The translations under genes and the position numbers were made by a program. The notes below the pieces were generated by a model that was given only the letters and a program-made list of their open reading frames with translations, ran no database searches and was not told where the DNA came from. From Mycetocola manganoxydans (GTDB taxonomy: Bacteria; Actinomycetota; Actinomycetes; Actinomycetales; Microbacteriaceae), in assembly GCF_003667545.1 (NCBI RefSeq), contig NZ_RCUV01000008.1, forward strand, positions 124,001 to 188,000: a DNA stretch of 64,000 bases, read 5' to 3'. This document shows positions 1-8,835 of this stretch, piece after piece. How positions within the stretch are numbered: position 1 is the first letter of the stretch; every line of letters begins with the position of its first letter.

Positions 1-66
1 ACCACCAGCAATCCATCCCGGGTTCGTCGCGTCCACGGCGCCCTGGGTCTCGACGACTCCCGCCTG

Positions 67-711
67 ATGGGGGTGCTCGCGCTGCTGTGGTCGACGACGG
101 CCGTGTACATCGTGCTGCACTTCACGCACGTGTTCCTCGGCGTGCCCTGGAGTCCGCTGTTCAACCTCGGGACCGAACGCGGTTACGGCGAAGTGTTCTT
201 CCAGATGCTTACCGGTTGGTCGATCGTCCTCCTTGTGCTCGCGGCCTTCAGGCGGCGCTCAGGCCTCCTGGCCATCTTCGGCGCGGCGATGGCTTACCTT
301 CTCGCCGACGACTACTTCACGATTCACGAACGATTCGGCACCTGGTTCGCCAACTCCGTGATGTACGTCGGAAAGCTGTCGACCCATATCGGTGAGGCAC
401 TGTGGCTGGCACTGATCGGACTCATCCTGCTCGGCGCTCTCGCGGTCGCGTACCGACGCTCCGACCAGCTGTTGCGCCGGGTTGCCATCACCCTCGCGGC
501 GCTCTTCGCCGCCCTCGTGTTCTTCGGGATCGCCATCGACATCCTCCACAGCCCGTTCATCGACATGCCGGTGATCGATCCGGTGTTCATCGCTCTCGAG
601 GATGGCGGCGAGATCGCCGTCATGAGCCTGATCGTCGTATACGTGGTGTCCCTCGCGTTCCCGCGCGAGAATGACGGGTCCACCACCGACGAGCCGTCGA
701 TCGGTCCGTAA
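67..711 (+). CDS. Polytopic membrane protein of unknown function
   Basis: I do not recognise this family. The 214-residue product has about six hydrophobic helices (roughly residues 3-21, 45-60, 66-80, 112-130, 138-160 and 183-200) and a polar C-terminal tail, so an inner-membrane protein is likely. A conserved-looking acidic/His patch (ADDYFTIHERFG, near residue 80) lies between helices 3 and 4. The frame is open back to base 1 of the window, so the true start may lie outside it; the ATG used here has no clear ribosome binding site. The stop codon (709-711) lies inside the first unit of a 30-bp direct repeat, which is unusual for a coding end. Confidence 0.6.
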   Translation: MGVLALLWSTTAVYIVLHFTHVFLGVPWSPLFNLGTERGYGEVFFQMLTGWSIVLLVLAAFRRRSGLLAIFGAAMAYLLADDYFTIHERFGTWFANSVMYVGKLSTHIGEALWLALIGLILLGALAVAYRRSDQLLRRVAITLAALFAALVFFGIAIDILHSPFIDMPVIDPVFIALEDGGEIAVMSLIVVYVVSLAFPRENDGSTTDEPSIGP

Positions 712-785
712 CGGTCGTTCGGTGAATCGATCGGTCCGTAAGGGTCGTTCAACGAGGGTTGGAGTCGCCTTTTCAGACCGATCGA
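698..785. repeat. 3'-end palindromic element, R'-R-L type (copy E1)
   Basis: Two copies of TCGATCGGTC lie exactly 30 bp apart (697-706 and 727-736). Each is followed by CGTAA/CGTAAG and GGTCGTTC. The inverted arm GACCGATCGA follows at 776-785. The element fills the gap between two converging genes: the first arm copy overlaps the stop of the upstream gene, and the inverted arm ends 2 bp before the end of putA. Arm spacings (30 and 49 bp) match those of the element at 8836-8926 although the arm sequence differs. Confidence 0.8.
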
Positions 786-787
786 GG

Positions 788-3700
788 TCAGATGACCTCG
801 GCACTCCACGGGTCGAGGTTTCCGAACCTGTGCGCCGTGATCGAGATCGCCTGTTCGTGCAGGAACGGCAGGAGCTCGATCCGTCCGGACTGCGTCACCG
901 CGCCCGAGTAGATCGCGAGGTCGGGGTTTCCCCGTGCCTCTTCTGCGAGCGCCCGATGCAGGGCCACGCGGGAATCCTCGGGTCCGACGATGCGCACGCG
1001 AGGCGTCTCACCGCGCGCCGTACGGCTCACCCACTCCCCGTCGGTTTCGACGAAGACGGGAACGGAGAGGTCGCCGAGAAGTCCTCGCACGGGAGCAGGG
1101 AGACCGGATGCCACGCTGAGCGTGAACGGAGACCGCGCACGGAGTGCGGCGAGCGCGACCCGCAGCACCTCACCGAGATCGGCGTCGGCCGAGGCCCGGA
1201 TCGCAACGGGAACCGGGCGGTACCGGAAGAGATTTCTCTCGACCGGGATACCCGAGGCATCCTTCGTCTCGCCGTACTCGTTGCCCCACGCGATGGCATC
1301 CGACAGGGCGGACCGGCGCAGGACGTCGAATTCCTCGTAGCCAAGAGACGGCTGCGCCGCTTCGATGAGCCGGGTGACCGAGCTGTCGAGGCCGCGGAGG
1401 TGCAGCGTCTTGCTGCTCGACCCGGCGTCCGGCAGCCAGGAACCGAGGGTGAGCAGGTAGTTGGGTCCGCCGGCCTTCGCGCCCGCGCCGACGGCGGAGC
1501 GCTTCCAGCCGCCGAACGGCTGGCGCTGCACGATCGCGCCGGTGATTCCGCGGTTGACGTAAAGGTTTCCCGCTTCGACAGTGGTGAGCCACTCGGCGAG
1601 CTCGTCCGGGTCCTGGGTGTGGAGCCCCGAGGTGAGCCCGTAGTCGATGGCGTTGGTGAACCGGATCGCCTCGGCCAGGTTCGCGGCGTGCATCACTCCG
1701 AGGACAGGACCGAAGAACTCGGTGAGATGGAAGTAGGAGCCGGGGGCGACATCGGCCCGGATGCCTGGTGACCACAGCCGGCCGGTGTCGTCGAGCTGCT
1801 TCGGCTTGACCAGCCATTTCTCTCCCACGCCGAGTTCGGTGAGGGCGTGCTTGAGTTTGCCGTCTGCCGGCTCGATGATCGGGCCCATGAGACTCGTCGC
1901 GTCCTCCGGGTATCCGACCCGGAGGGAGGTGGCTGCGTCGACGAGCTGGCGGTGGAATCGTTCGCTCCTGGCGACGGAGCCGACGAGGATGACGAGGCTC
2001 GCTGCCGAGCACTTCTGACCGGCGTGGCCGAATGCACTCTTCACGACATCTGCGGCCGCCAGGTCCAGGTCGGCGCTCGGAGTGACGATGATGGCGTTCT
2101 TTCCGCTTGTCTCGGCGAGGAGCGGAAGGTCGGGGCGCCAGGAGCGGAAGAGGTCAGCGGTCTCCCACGCTCCGGTGAGGATGACCCGGTCGACGTCGGG
2201 GTGCGAGACGAGTTGCTTGCCGAGCTCGCGCTCGTCGAGGGCGACGAGGGTGAGGAGTTCCTGCGGCACTCCCGCCTCCCACAGTGCTTCAGCGAGAACT
2301 GCTGCGCAGCGGCGGGCCTGGTGCGCGGGCTTGAGGATGACGCCTGAGCCTGCAGCGAGCGCGGCGAGCACGCCCCCCGCTGGGATCGCGACGGGGAAGT
2401 TCCACGGCGGGGTGACGACGGTGAGCTTCGACGGCACGAACCGGGCCCCGCGCACGGCGTCGAGTTCGCGGGCCTTCGCCGCGTAGTAGTGGGCGAAGTC
2501 GATGGCTTCGCTGACTTCGGGATCGGCCTCGGCGATGGTCTTCCCGGTTTCGGATGCCATCACCTCGATCAGGCGGTCACGGTTGGCCGCGAGAGAGAGG
2601 GCCGCCTTCTCGAGCACGGCTGCGCGGTCGGCGGCCGGAAGGCCCCCCCACGTTGCCCCGCGGTCGCGGACGCCGCCGATGATGAAATCGAGAGTGGCGG
2701 CATCCGGAACCGTGCACTCCGCGATCGTGCGATTGCCGAGTTCACTGCCGGGTACCCTGGCCAGGATCCTGGTTGCCCAGGCCCGGTTCGCCGGCAGGGA
2801 CGGGTCGGTGTCGCGCGTGTTGACGAATCCGGGCGCGCCGAGGTCGGTGGCGGGTACCGTGTTGAGCGTCGTGGTGTCGAAGACGCGAACGGTGTCGAAC
2901 GGGGACTCCTGCTTCGACCCGCGGGCGAGGCCGAGCACCTGCTGGGTCATGCCGAGCTCGTCACCCTCTGGCTTGGTGAAGGGCTCGGCCGACGGCGCAC
3001 GCTGCACGAGTTCGTCGGCGGTGGCGAGGGTCCACTCGGTCTCACGGTTCTGGGTCCGACGCGGCGACGGTATTTCGTGCGGCGTCGCTTCGAGCTGGGA
3101 GACGGATGCCAGGAACCGCTTCTTCTCCCGTTCGAACAGGGCGGTGTTCTCGTGCAGTTCGAACACCGCGGACATGAAGTTCTCCTGCGACGCGTTCTCC
3201 TCGAGCCGCCGGATCAGATAGGAAATGGCGACGTCGAACTCTTTCGGGTTCACCACCGGTGTGTAGAGCAGGAGGTTCCCGACGTCGCGTTTCACGGCAT
3301 CCGCCTGCCCGGTCGCCATTCCGAGGAGCATCTCGAATTCGACGCCGTCGGTGACGCCGCGAGCCTGGGCAAGGAGCCAGGCGAAGGCGAGGTCGAACAG
3401 GTTGTGACCCGCAACGCCGACGCGGACGTTTCTCGTGCGCTCCGGGGTCAACGCCCACATCAGCACGCGCTTGTAGTTGGCGTCGGTGTCCTGCTTGGAG
3501 TCGTACGGCGCTGTCGGCCAGTCGTGGATGGCTGCGTCGACGCCCTCCATCGCGAGGTTTGCACCCTTCACGAGGCGGACCTTGATCGGTGCCCCACCGG
3601 ATGCCACGCGTTCGGCCGCCCAGTCCTGGAGCGTCTGCATCGCAGCGAGTGCGTCAGGAAGGTAGGCCTGCAGCACGATTCCCGCCTCCAGCCCCTTCAA

Positions 3701-4450
3701 CTGCGGCTGGTCGAGAATTCGCATGAAGGCGGCGACCGTGAGGTCGAGGTCGCGGTACTCCTCCATGTCGAGGTTGATGAACTTCTCGGTCGGGGAGCTC
3801 GCAGCAAGTTCGTACAGAGGCGTCAGCCGCTCGACCACACGGTCGACGGCGTCGTCGAACGCCCACATCGACAGCTGGGAGACGATCGACGAAACCTTGA
3901 TCGAGACGTAGTCGACGTCGTCGCGCGCGAGCAGGTTCCGCGTCCCGTGAAGTCGTTTGGCCGCCTCGGCGTCACCGAGAACCGCTTCGCCGAGCAGGTT
4001 GAGGTTAAGCCGGGAACCCTCCTGACGGAGGTGCTCGATCGCCGGGCCGAGCTTCGCCGGGGTGGCGTCGACGACGAGGTGCCCAACCATCCCGCGGAGT
4101 ACCTTGCGGGCGACCGGAATCACAACCCACGGCATCACCGGGCCGAGGATTCCGCCCGCGGTGATCGCGGCGCGGAGGTACCAGGGCAGGAAGGCCGGGG
4201 TCAGCTTCGCGACCCGCTGCAGGTTGTAGCCGGCGACGAAGAGATCCTCCGGTCGCATCACACCGTCGACGAAGCCGACGGTGAAGGCGAGTCCGTTCGG
4301 ATCCTTGAGAACTTCGGCCAGGCGCTGGGCCGCCGGGTCGACCGTCGCGCCTGCGCTCTCGTCCACCCATTTACGGGCGAGGGAGACGGCATCCGTAGCG
4401 AGCTGAGTGGCGCTCAAATCCGCGCCGGCCGAGGTGTGAGGCATGATCAC
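788..4450 (-). CDS. putA: Bifunctional proline dehydrogenase / glutamate-semialdehyde dehydrogenase PutA
   Basis: Oxidises proline to glutamate in two steps: an FAD-dependent proline dehydrogenase, then an NAD-dependent aldehyde dehydrogenase. The 1220-residue protein has the PRODH barrel at about 100-460 and an ALDH domain at about 540-1000. The ALDH catalytic Glu is in LAETSGKN (about 780) and the Cys in GQKCS (about 814). About 200 further C-terminal residues resemble the extra domain of long PutA proteins. There is no N-terminal ribbon-helix-helix domain, so this PutA should not be its own repressor. GTG at 4450 is preferred over ATG at 4444 because AGGAGG lies 9 nt upstream of it. A LysR gene is divergent and is the likely regulator. 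Confidence 0.95.
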   Translation of the reverse strand: MIMPHTSAGADLSATQLATDAVSLARKWVDESAGATVDPAAQRLAEVLKDPNGLAFTVGFVDGVMRPEDLFVAGYNLQRVAKLTPAFLPWYLRAAITAGGILGPVMPWVVIPVARKVLRGMVGHLVVDATPAKLGPAIEHLRQEGSRLNLNLLGEAVLGDAEAAKRLHGTRNLLARDDVDYVSIKVSSIVSQLSMWAFDDAVDRVVERLTPLYELAASSPTEKFINLDMEEYRDLDLTVAAFMRILDQPQLKGLEAGIVLQAYLPDALAAMQTLQDWAAERVASGGAPIKVRLVKGANLAMEGVDAAIHDWPTAPYDSKQDTDANYKRVLMWALTPERTRNVRVGVAGHNLFDLAFAWLLAQARGVTDGVEFEMLLGMATGQADAVKRDVGNLLLYTPVVNPKEFDVAISYLIRRLEENASQENFMSAVFELHENTALFEREKKRFLASVSQLEATPHEIPSPRRTQNRETEWTLATADELVQRAPSAEPFTKPEGDELGMTQQVLGLARGSKQESPFDTVRVFDTTTLNTVPATDLGAPGFVNTRDTDPSLPANRAWATRILARVPGSELGNRTIAECTVPDAATLDFIIGGVRDRGATWGGLPAADRAAVLEKAALSLAANRDRLIEVMASETGKTIAEADPEVSEAIDFAHYYAAKARELDAVRGARFVPSKLTVVTPPWNFPVAIPAGGVLAALAAGSGVILKPAHQARRCAAVLAEALWEAGVPQELLTLVALDERELGKQLVSHPDVDRVILTGAWETADLFRSWRPDLPLLAETSGKNAIIVTPSADLDLAAADVVKSAFGHAGQKCSAASLVILVGSVARSERFHRQLVDAATSLRVGYPEDATSLMGPIIEPADGKLKHALTELGVGEKWLVKPKQLDDTGRLWSPGIRADVAPGSYFHLTEFFGPVLGVMHAANLAEAIRFTNAIDYGLTSGLHTQDPDELAEWLTTVEAGNLYVNRGITGAIVQRQPFGGWKRSAVGAGAKAGGPNYLLTLGSWLPDAGSSSKTLHLRGLDSSVTRLIEAAQPSLGYEEFDVLRRSALSDAIAWGNEYGETKDASGIPVERNLFRYRPVPVAIRASADADLGEVLRVALAALRARSPFTLSVASGLPAPVRGLLGDLSVPVFVETDGEWVSRTARGETPRVRIVGPEDSRVALHRALAEEARGNPDLAIYSGAVTQSGRIELLPFLHEQAISITAHRFGNLDPWSAEVI

Positions 4451-4534
4451 GAGACTATTCCTCCTGCGTTGGAGTGTCGGGAGGTCGCCGCGCGGTTTGC
4501 GGGGACTCTCAGTCTCAGTGTGCGCCAGCGCGTC

Positions 4535-4552
4535 GATTCAGAAAAGCGAATC
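4535..4552. promoter_or_regulatory. Candidate LysR operator between putA and its divergent regulator
   Basis: A perfect inverted repeat GATTC-N8-GAATC lies in the 148-bp divergent intergenic region, about 35 bp upstream of the -10-like hexamer of the LysR gene and about 85 bp from the putA start. The T-rich/A-rich dyad with a short spacer fits LysR-type binding sites. Assignment to this regulator is inference. Confidence 0.4.
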
Positions 4553-4586
4553 TTTCCGAAGGATATTCATCAGCGCAGCCGATGGT

Positions 4587-4592
4587 TAGGCT
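4587..4592 (+). promoter_or_regulatory. -10 hexamer TAGGCT, leaderless start of LysR gene
   Basis: TAGGCT sits 6 nt before the ATG at 4599, with no Shine-Dalgarno sequence between. This is the position expected if transcription starts at the A of the start codon. No good -35 hexamer is visible. Confidence 0.5.
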
Positions 4593-4598
4593 GGCCGC

Positions 4599-5495
4599 AT
4601 GCTCGATATGAGACGGCTCCGCCTGCTGCGCGAGGTTCAGCTTCGCGGGACGCTCGCCGATGTCGCCGAAGCCCTCGCGTACAGTCCATCGTCTGTGTCG
4701 CAACAGTTGTCGCAACTGGAGCGTGAGGCGGGCGTCAAACTGCTCCAGAAGAGCGGCCGGCGGGTTCAGCTGACCCCACAGGGTGAATTGCTCGCCACCC
4801 GGGCCGCCGAACTGCTCGACGGGCTCGAACGCGCTGAGGCGGAACTCGCCACATCGCTCGACGCTGTTGTCGGTACCGTGCGGGTCGCGGTGTTCCAGTC
4901 CGCCGCCCATGCGGTGATTCCCGAGGCGCTGACGTTGCTGCGGGATGAGCACCCACAACTTCGCGTCGAGATCGTCGAGCGCGAGCCCGAGGAGGGACTG
5001 TTCGACCTCGCCGCCCGTGACTTCGATCTCGTGCTCGCCGAGCAGTACCCGGGACACACGCGGCCCCACCTTCCCGACCTGGATCGTGAGTTCCTCGCGA
5101 CCGATGTGTTGCGACTGGCGTTGCCGCCGGCATCCGCCGTGTCGTCGCTGTCGGATGCCGCTTCGCTTCCGTTCGTGATGGAACCGGAGGGGACCGTCGC
5201 GCGGCTGTGGGCGACGCAACTGTGCCGGGCGGCCGGGTTCGAGCCAGACGTGCGGTTCGAGACCGCTGACCTGATCGCACACATCCGGCTCGTGGAGTCG
5301 GGCAACGCGGTCGGGATGCTGCCAGACCTGGTCTGGTCGGGGCGCGACCCGGCGCTGCGGCTCATCGACCTGCCCGGCACTCCCTCGCGCACGGTCTTCA
5401 CGTCGGCGCGTCTGGTCAGCGCCGCGCGGCCGGCGGTGACCGCCGTGCGGAGTGCACTCGCGCGGGCGACCGGGTTCCTGGTGTCGCCGGCCTGA
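4599..5495 (+). CDS. LysR-family transcriptional regulator, likely of putA
   Basis: 298 residues, the usual LysR length. The N-terminal winged helix-turn-helix (about 1-60, with AEALAYSPSSVSQQLSQLE as recognition region) is followed by a periplasmic-binding-protein-like effector domain (about 90-290). It is transcribed divergently from putA across 148 bp that contain a GATTC-N8-GAATC dyad, the classical arrangement for a LysR protein controlling its neighbour. Proline or a proline-derived molecule as effector is inference from position. The next gene begins 65 bp downstream on the same strand. Confidence 0.85.
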   Translation: MLDMRRLRLLREVQLRGTLADVAEALAYSPSSVSQQLSQLEREAGVKLLQKSGRRVQLTPQGELLATRAAELLDGLERAEAELATSLDAVVGTVRVAVFQSAAHAVIPEALTLLRDEHPQLRVEIVEREPEEGLFDLAARDFDLVLAEQYPGHTRPHLPDLDREFLATDVLRLALPPASAVSSLSDAASLPFVMEPEGTVARLWATQLCRAAGFEPDVRFETADLIAHIRLVESGNAVGMLPDLVWSGRDPALRLIDLPGTPSRTVFTSARLVSAARPAVTAVRSALARATGFLVSPA

Positions 5496-5548
5496 CATCG
5501 GCGGTCGACGGCTCCTCCTGGTTCTGGAGCCGCCGGCTGCCATCGTGG

Positions 5549-5554
5549 GAGAAT
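5549..5554 (+). promoter_or_regulatory. -10-like hexamer GAGAAT before oxidoreductase gene
   Basis: GAGAAT lies 6 nt before the ATG at 5561 and keeps the A2 and T6 positions of a -10 box. It fits the leaderless pattern seen repeatedly in this window, but weakly. Confidence 0.3.
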
Positions 5555-5560
5555 CGCGGC

Positions 5561-7231
5561 ATGACGACACCCCAGGGATACGACGCGATCATCGTCGGAG
5601 GCGGCCACAACGGTCTCGTCGCCGCCGCCTACCTCGGCAAGGCAGGCAAACGAGTGCTCCTTCTCGAGCGACTGGATGCCGTCGGCGGGGCCGCCGTATC
5701 CGCCCAGGCATTCGAGGGCGTCGAAGCCTGGCTCTCGCGCTACTCGTACCTCGTCAGCCTCCTCCCCCAGCGGATCATCGACGACCTCGCACTCGACATC
5801 ACGCTCGTGCGCCGCCGCTATTCGTCGTACACGCCGGACCCGTCGGACCCGACCCGCGGGCTGCTCATCGACAACGCCGATGCTGTCGCCACGAAGGCCT
5901 CGTTCGATCGCATCGGGGCTCCCGCGGACGAATTCGACCTGTTCGAGCGCTTCTACGAACACTGCCGCCGGCTCACCGAAGCACTGTGGCCGACCATGAC
6001 GGCTCCGCTTCTCACCCGGTCCGAAGCGAAGCGCCTCGTGACGGATGTCGGCGGGTCCAGCGAGTGGGACGCGATGATCGAGCATCCGATCGGCGACGTC
6101 ATCTCGACGCATCTCGAGAACGACCTCGTGCGTGGTGTCGTTCTCACCGACGCCCTGATCGGCACCTTCGCCCGCGCCGACGATACCGACCTGCAGCAGA
6201 ACATCTGCTTCCTGTACCACCTGATCGGTGGGGGAACAGGGGACTGGGACGTTCCCGTCGGCGGCATGGGTGCCGTGTCCAGCGAAATCGCGCGGGCTGC
6301 AAGGGACGCCGGTGCCGAGCTCGCCACGAACGCCGAGGTCACCGCGATCGACCCGGCGGGGCGCGTACGGTACATCGTCGATGGTGCCCAGGTCGAGGCA
6401 TCCGCGACCTGGATTCTCGCGAACGTCGCCCCCGCGACCCTCGACGCGCTTGTTCGCGCGGGAACCGAGGTGTCGTACGGGCGCGAGCAGCTCGCGGCCG
6501 GTGAGCCGTCGGCCGGGGTGTTCGAAGCGCGGCCGTTCGGTTCCGCTACCGACCACAATCCGAACACCAGCCGTGAAGGCGCGCAGGTCAAGGTGAACCT
6601 GCTGCTCTCCCGCTTGCCCCGGTTGCTCGACGAGACGGTGAGTCCCGAGGCCGCGTTCGGTGGAACTTTTCACATCAATGAGTCGTGGTCAGGACTCGAC
6701 GCGGCGTATTCGATGGCCGCAGGCGGCGGCATCCCGAGCCCGTTGCCGTGCGAGATCTACTGCCACTCGCTCGCCGACCCGACCATCCTCGGTCCCGAGC
6801 TTCGGGAGGGAGGTGCCCATACCCTCACCGTTTTCGGACTGCACGTGCCGTCGCGCCTCGTGACCGCCGAGAACAACGACGAGATGCGGTCTCGGCTGCA
6901 GGCCGCGGTGCTGGAATCGCTCAACTCGGTGCTCGCCGAACCGATCGAGGACATCATCATGACGGATGCCGCCGGCTGGCCCTGCATCGAAACGAAGACG
7001 ACGCTCGACATCGAACGAGCGGTGGGCATGCCGAAGGGCAACATCTTCCACGGCGGCCTCGACTGGCCGTTCCTCGAGGACGATGCGCCCGTCAGCACAC
7101 CGGCCGAGCGTTGGGGGGTGGCGACGCGGCATCCGCGAATCGTGCTGTGCGGGTCGGGAGCGCGGCGCGGCGGGGCCGTCTCCGGGATCGGCGGGCACAA
7201 TGCCGCGATGGCGGTGCTCGAGAGCGAGTAG
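5561..7231 (+). CDS. FAD/NAD(P)-dependent oxidoreductase, phytoene-dehydrogenase-like
   Basis: The 556-residue flavoprotein has an N-terminal dinucleotide-binding motif (VGGGHNGLVAAAYLGKAGK, about residues 11-29) followed by LLERLDAVGGAA. The C-terminal FAD region contains CGSGARRGGAVSGIGGHNAA. This is the layout of the phytoene-desaturase-like/PYROXD2 amine-oxidase superfamily, whose members include non-carotenoid enzymes. It lies far from the crt operon and is much longer-range in similarity to CrtI than CrtI is to other desaturases, so a carotenoid role is not implied. The substrate cannot be told from sequence. It follows the LysR gene by 65 bp and may be independently transcribed. Confidence 0.8.
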   Translation: MTTPQGYDAIIVGGGHNGLVAAAYLGKAGKRVLLLERLDAVGGAAVSAQAFEGVEAWLSRYSYLVSLLPQRIIDDLALDITLVRRRYSSYTPDPSDPTRGLLIDNADAVATKASFDRIGAPADEFDLFERFYEHCRRLTEALWPTMTAPLLTRSEAKRLVTDVGGSSEWDAMIEHPIGDVISTHLENDLVRGVVLTDALIGTFARADDTDLQQNICFLYHLIGGGTGDWDVPVGGMGAVSSEIARAARDAGAELATNAEVTAIDPAGRVRYIVDGAQVEASATWILANVAPATLDALVRAGTEVSYGREQLAAGEPSAGVFEARPFGSATDHNPNTSREGAQVKVNLLLSRLPRLLDETVSPEAAFGGTFHINESWSGLDAAYSMAAGGGIPSPLPCEIYCHSLADPTILGPELREGGAHTLTVFGLHVPSRLVTAENNDEMRSRLQAAVLESLNSVLAEPIEDIIMTDAAGWPCIETKTTLDIERAVGMPKGNIFHGGLDWPFLEDDAPVSTPAERWGVATRHPRIVLCGSGARRGGAVSGIGGHNAAMAVLESE

Positions 7232-7250
7232 GCCCCGGGTGGCGCGCTGC

Positions 7251-7342
7251 GTTGCTCGGTCACCTTTGGCTGGACTGCGCGGTTGCTTGGCCACTCTTGG
7301 CTGGACTACAGCCAGATCTGTAGCCAAAAGTGGCGACGCAAC
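7251..7342. repeat. 3'-end palindromic element, R'-R-L type (family 5, copy a)
   Basis: Direct arms GTTGCTCGGTCACCTTTGGC (from 7251) and GTTGCTTGGCCACTCTTGGC (from 7282) are 31 bp apart. The inverted arm, from TAGCCAAAAGTGGCGACGCA, spans 7321-7342. The second arm and the inverted arm form a stem of about 21 bp, and CTACAG/CTGTAG forms an inner hairpin. It begins 19 nt after the stop at 7231, between two converging genes. The same family recurs at 45679-45763. Confidence 0.8.
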
Positions 7343-7398
7343 GCCACCCGCGGATGCCGCCTCACCCGGCCCGCGGCATCCGCCCCACAACGACCGCG

Positions 7399-8379
7399 TC
7401 AGTGCCTGCGGTGGTCCTGGATCGTGATCTTCGGGCCACGTCGCGGTTTGCGGATGCCGCTCAACAGGATCAACCGCAGCACCCGCTGGCGCTGGCCAGC
7501 CCACGGTTCGAGCAGTTCGAGCATGGCGTCGTCGTCCACCGGTGAGCCGGTGAGCGCCATCCCGACCGTCGACGCGAGGTGGTAGTCGCCGACGCTGACG
7601 GCATCCGGGTCGCCATGGGCACGGCTGGTCACTTCGGCGGCTGTCCACGGGCCGATGCCGGGCAGGCTGCGCAAGCGAACGGATGCCTCGGCGGCCTCGG
7701 CGACGACGTCCCCGGTTCCCGTGATCGTGCGTTCCAGGGCGGCGGCGACGCGGGACGCCCGCACCGCTGTCTCGGAGCGCTGCGGACCGACACCTGCGGT
7801 GTGCCACTCCCAGCTCGGGATGTGGCGCCAGGTGTCGGCGTCCGGGGCGACGACCATGCCGTCCGGCGCGGGCCCGGGAGCGGGAGTGCCGTGGCGGCGC
7901 ACGAGCAGTCGCCAGGCCGCCCACGCTTCGACGACAGTGACCTTCTGCTCCAGGATCGCCGGCGCGAGCATCTCGAAGACCAGCCGGTTGCGGCCGAGGC
8001 GCAGACCGGGGTTTCGTCGATGAACCTCACTGAGCAGCGGACTCGGCGACAGGTCGATGTCGCTCCAGTCGTCGCGGGCGCCGAGGAGTTCGGGCACCCC
8101 GTCGATCGACCATTCGGCGCCGGGACCCCACGCGGTGGCGTCGACTCCGGTCGCGTCCTGGGCGAGGTGCAGGGTGGCCGGCCCGGCTGGCGTGCGCATG
8201 GTGATCCACGCGCCGGTCGTCGTGCGCCGGAAGCACGGTCCGTCTCCGCCACGCGAGAACGGGCTGACGATTCTCTGCACCTGTAACGGATGCCGCGGAG
8301 CGTACCGTTCGCGTCGCACAAGGTCGCCGGCGGAACTCGCTGCGTCGAGCGAGCTGCGGGTGAGTGCGGGCGCGTCCAT
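7399..8379 (-). CDS. DNA-3-methyladenine glycosylase 2 family protein (AlkA-like)
   Basis: Base-excision repair enzyme predicted to remove alkylated purines. The C-terminal half carries the helix-hairpin-helix signature LPGIGPWTAAEV (about residues 228-239) followed by the catalytic-Asp segment SVGDYHL, as in AlkA/HhH-GPD glycosylases. No iron-sulfur cysteine cluster is present, which argues against MutY/Nth. The N-terminal 180 residues are family-specific. The start at 8379 is preferred because TAGGGT stands 7 nt upstream; an in-frame ATG 9 nt earlier overlaps that hexamer. Confidence 0.82.
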   Translation of the reverse strand: MDAPALTRSSLDAASSAGDLVRRERYAPRHPLQVQRIVSPFSRGGDGPCFRRTTTGAWITMRTPAGPATLHLAQDATGVDATAWGPGAEWSIDGVPELLGARDDWSDIDLSPSPLLSEVHRRNPGLRLGRNRLVFEMLAPAILEQKVTVVEAWAAWRLLVRRHGTPAPGPAPDGMVVAPDADTWRHIPSWEWHTAGVGPQRSETAVRASRVAAALERTITGTGDVVAEAAEASVRLRSLPGIGPWTAAEVTSRAHGDPDAVSVGDYHLASTVGMALTGSPVDDDAMLELLEPWAGQRQRVLRLILLSGIRKPRRGPKITIQDHRRH

Positions 8380-8386
8380 CCCGTTC

Positions 8387-8392
8387 ACCCTA
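8387..8392 (-). promoter_or_regulatory. -10 hexamer TAGGGT, leaderless start of AlkA-like gene
   Basis: On the minus strand TAGGGT precedes the ATG at 8379 by 7 nt, with no Shine-Dalgarno sequence. Confidence 0.4.
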
Positions 8393-8430
8393 CGTCAGGG
8401 GCACCGACATTCGCCGGGGAGCTGCTGTGG

Positions 8431-8573
8431 TTCATCGGTCCCGTTTGCCCGGTTTCGGGCCACAAAACCGACATTCCGGACCGACGAACGCACCCCGTCG
8501 CATCCGACCCCGCTTCATCGGTCCCGTATGCCGCTTTTCGGGCCGCACACCCGACATTCCGGACCGACGAACG
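8431..8573. repeat. Tandem pair of 60-bp palindromic elements (family 2)
   Basis: Two near-identical 60-bp units (8431-8490 and 8514-8573, period 83 bp) each run from TTCATCGGTCCCGT to ATTCCGGACCGACGAACG. The ends form an inverted repeat (CGGTCC/GGACCG with TTC/GAA outside). The first unit contains an inner CGGTTT/AAACCG dyad. This is part of the 555-bp non-coding gap 8380-8934, which holds no gene but five element copies of three families. Confidence 0.8.
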
Positions 8574-8621
8574 GTGGTTCCGACGAAAATCCTGCGTGAC
8601 GCCCGCGCCTCGCGCTACAAC

Positions 8622-8760
8622 TGTCGCAAACGCACCGCATCCCGCCGCAAAGCGCGCAATAGCGACCACCGAACCGCGGCCGGCATCCCGAGCGACACTT
8701 CAGTTGTCGCAAACGCACCGCATTCCGCCGCAAAGCGCGCATCAGCGACCACCGAACCGC
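8622..8760. repeat. Tandem pair of 56-57-bp repeats (family 3)
   Basis: Two near-identical units (8622-8678 and 8705-8760) begin TGTCGCAAACGCACCGCAT and end AGCGACCACCGAACCGC. They are 83 bp apart, the same period as the neighbouring family-2 pair. Ends GTCGC/GCGAC are inverted. No other copy is seen in the window. The long frames that read through this region are repeat artefacts, not genes. Confidence 0.75.
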
Positions 8761-8835
8761 CGTCTCACCCGGCCACCCACTCACCCACGGCGTCCCCACG
8801 AGACGGATGCCGCGGCATCCGCCCCGTAAAAAACG

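Noticed and set aside
2489-4726. 745-residue open frame on the plus strand opposite putA
   Set aside because: Long antisense frames are expected in GC-rich coding DNA. It lacks any domain, has low-complexity Arg/Gly/Val composition and lies wholly over a clear gene.
5561-7231. Second carotenoid desaturase
   Set aside because: It belongs to the same flavoprotein superfamily, but the C-terminal CrtI signature is absent and no carotenoid gene is adjacent.
8622-8760. Possible CRISPR or coding tandem repeat
   Set aside because: Only two units, with an internal dyad, no regularly spaced unique spacers and no cas genes; open frames over it are repeat artefacts.
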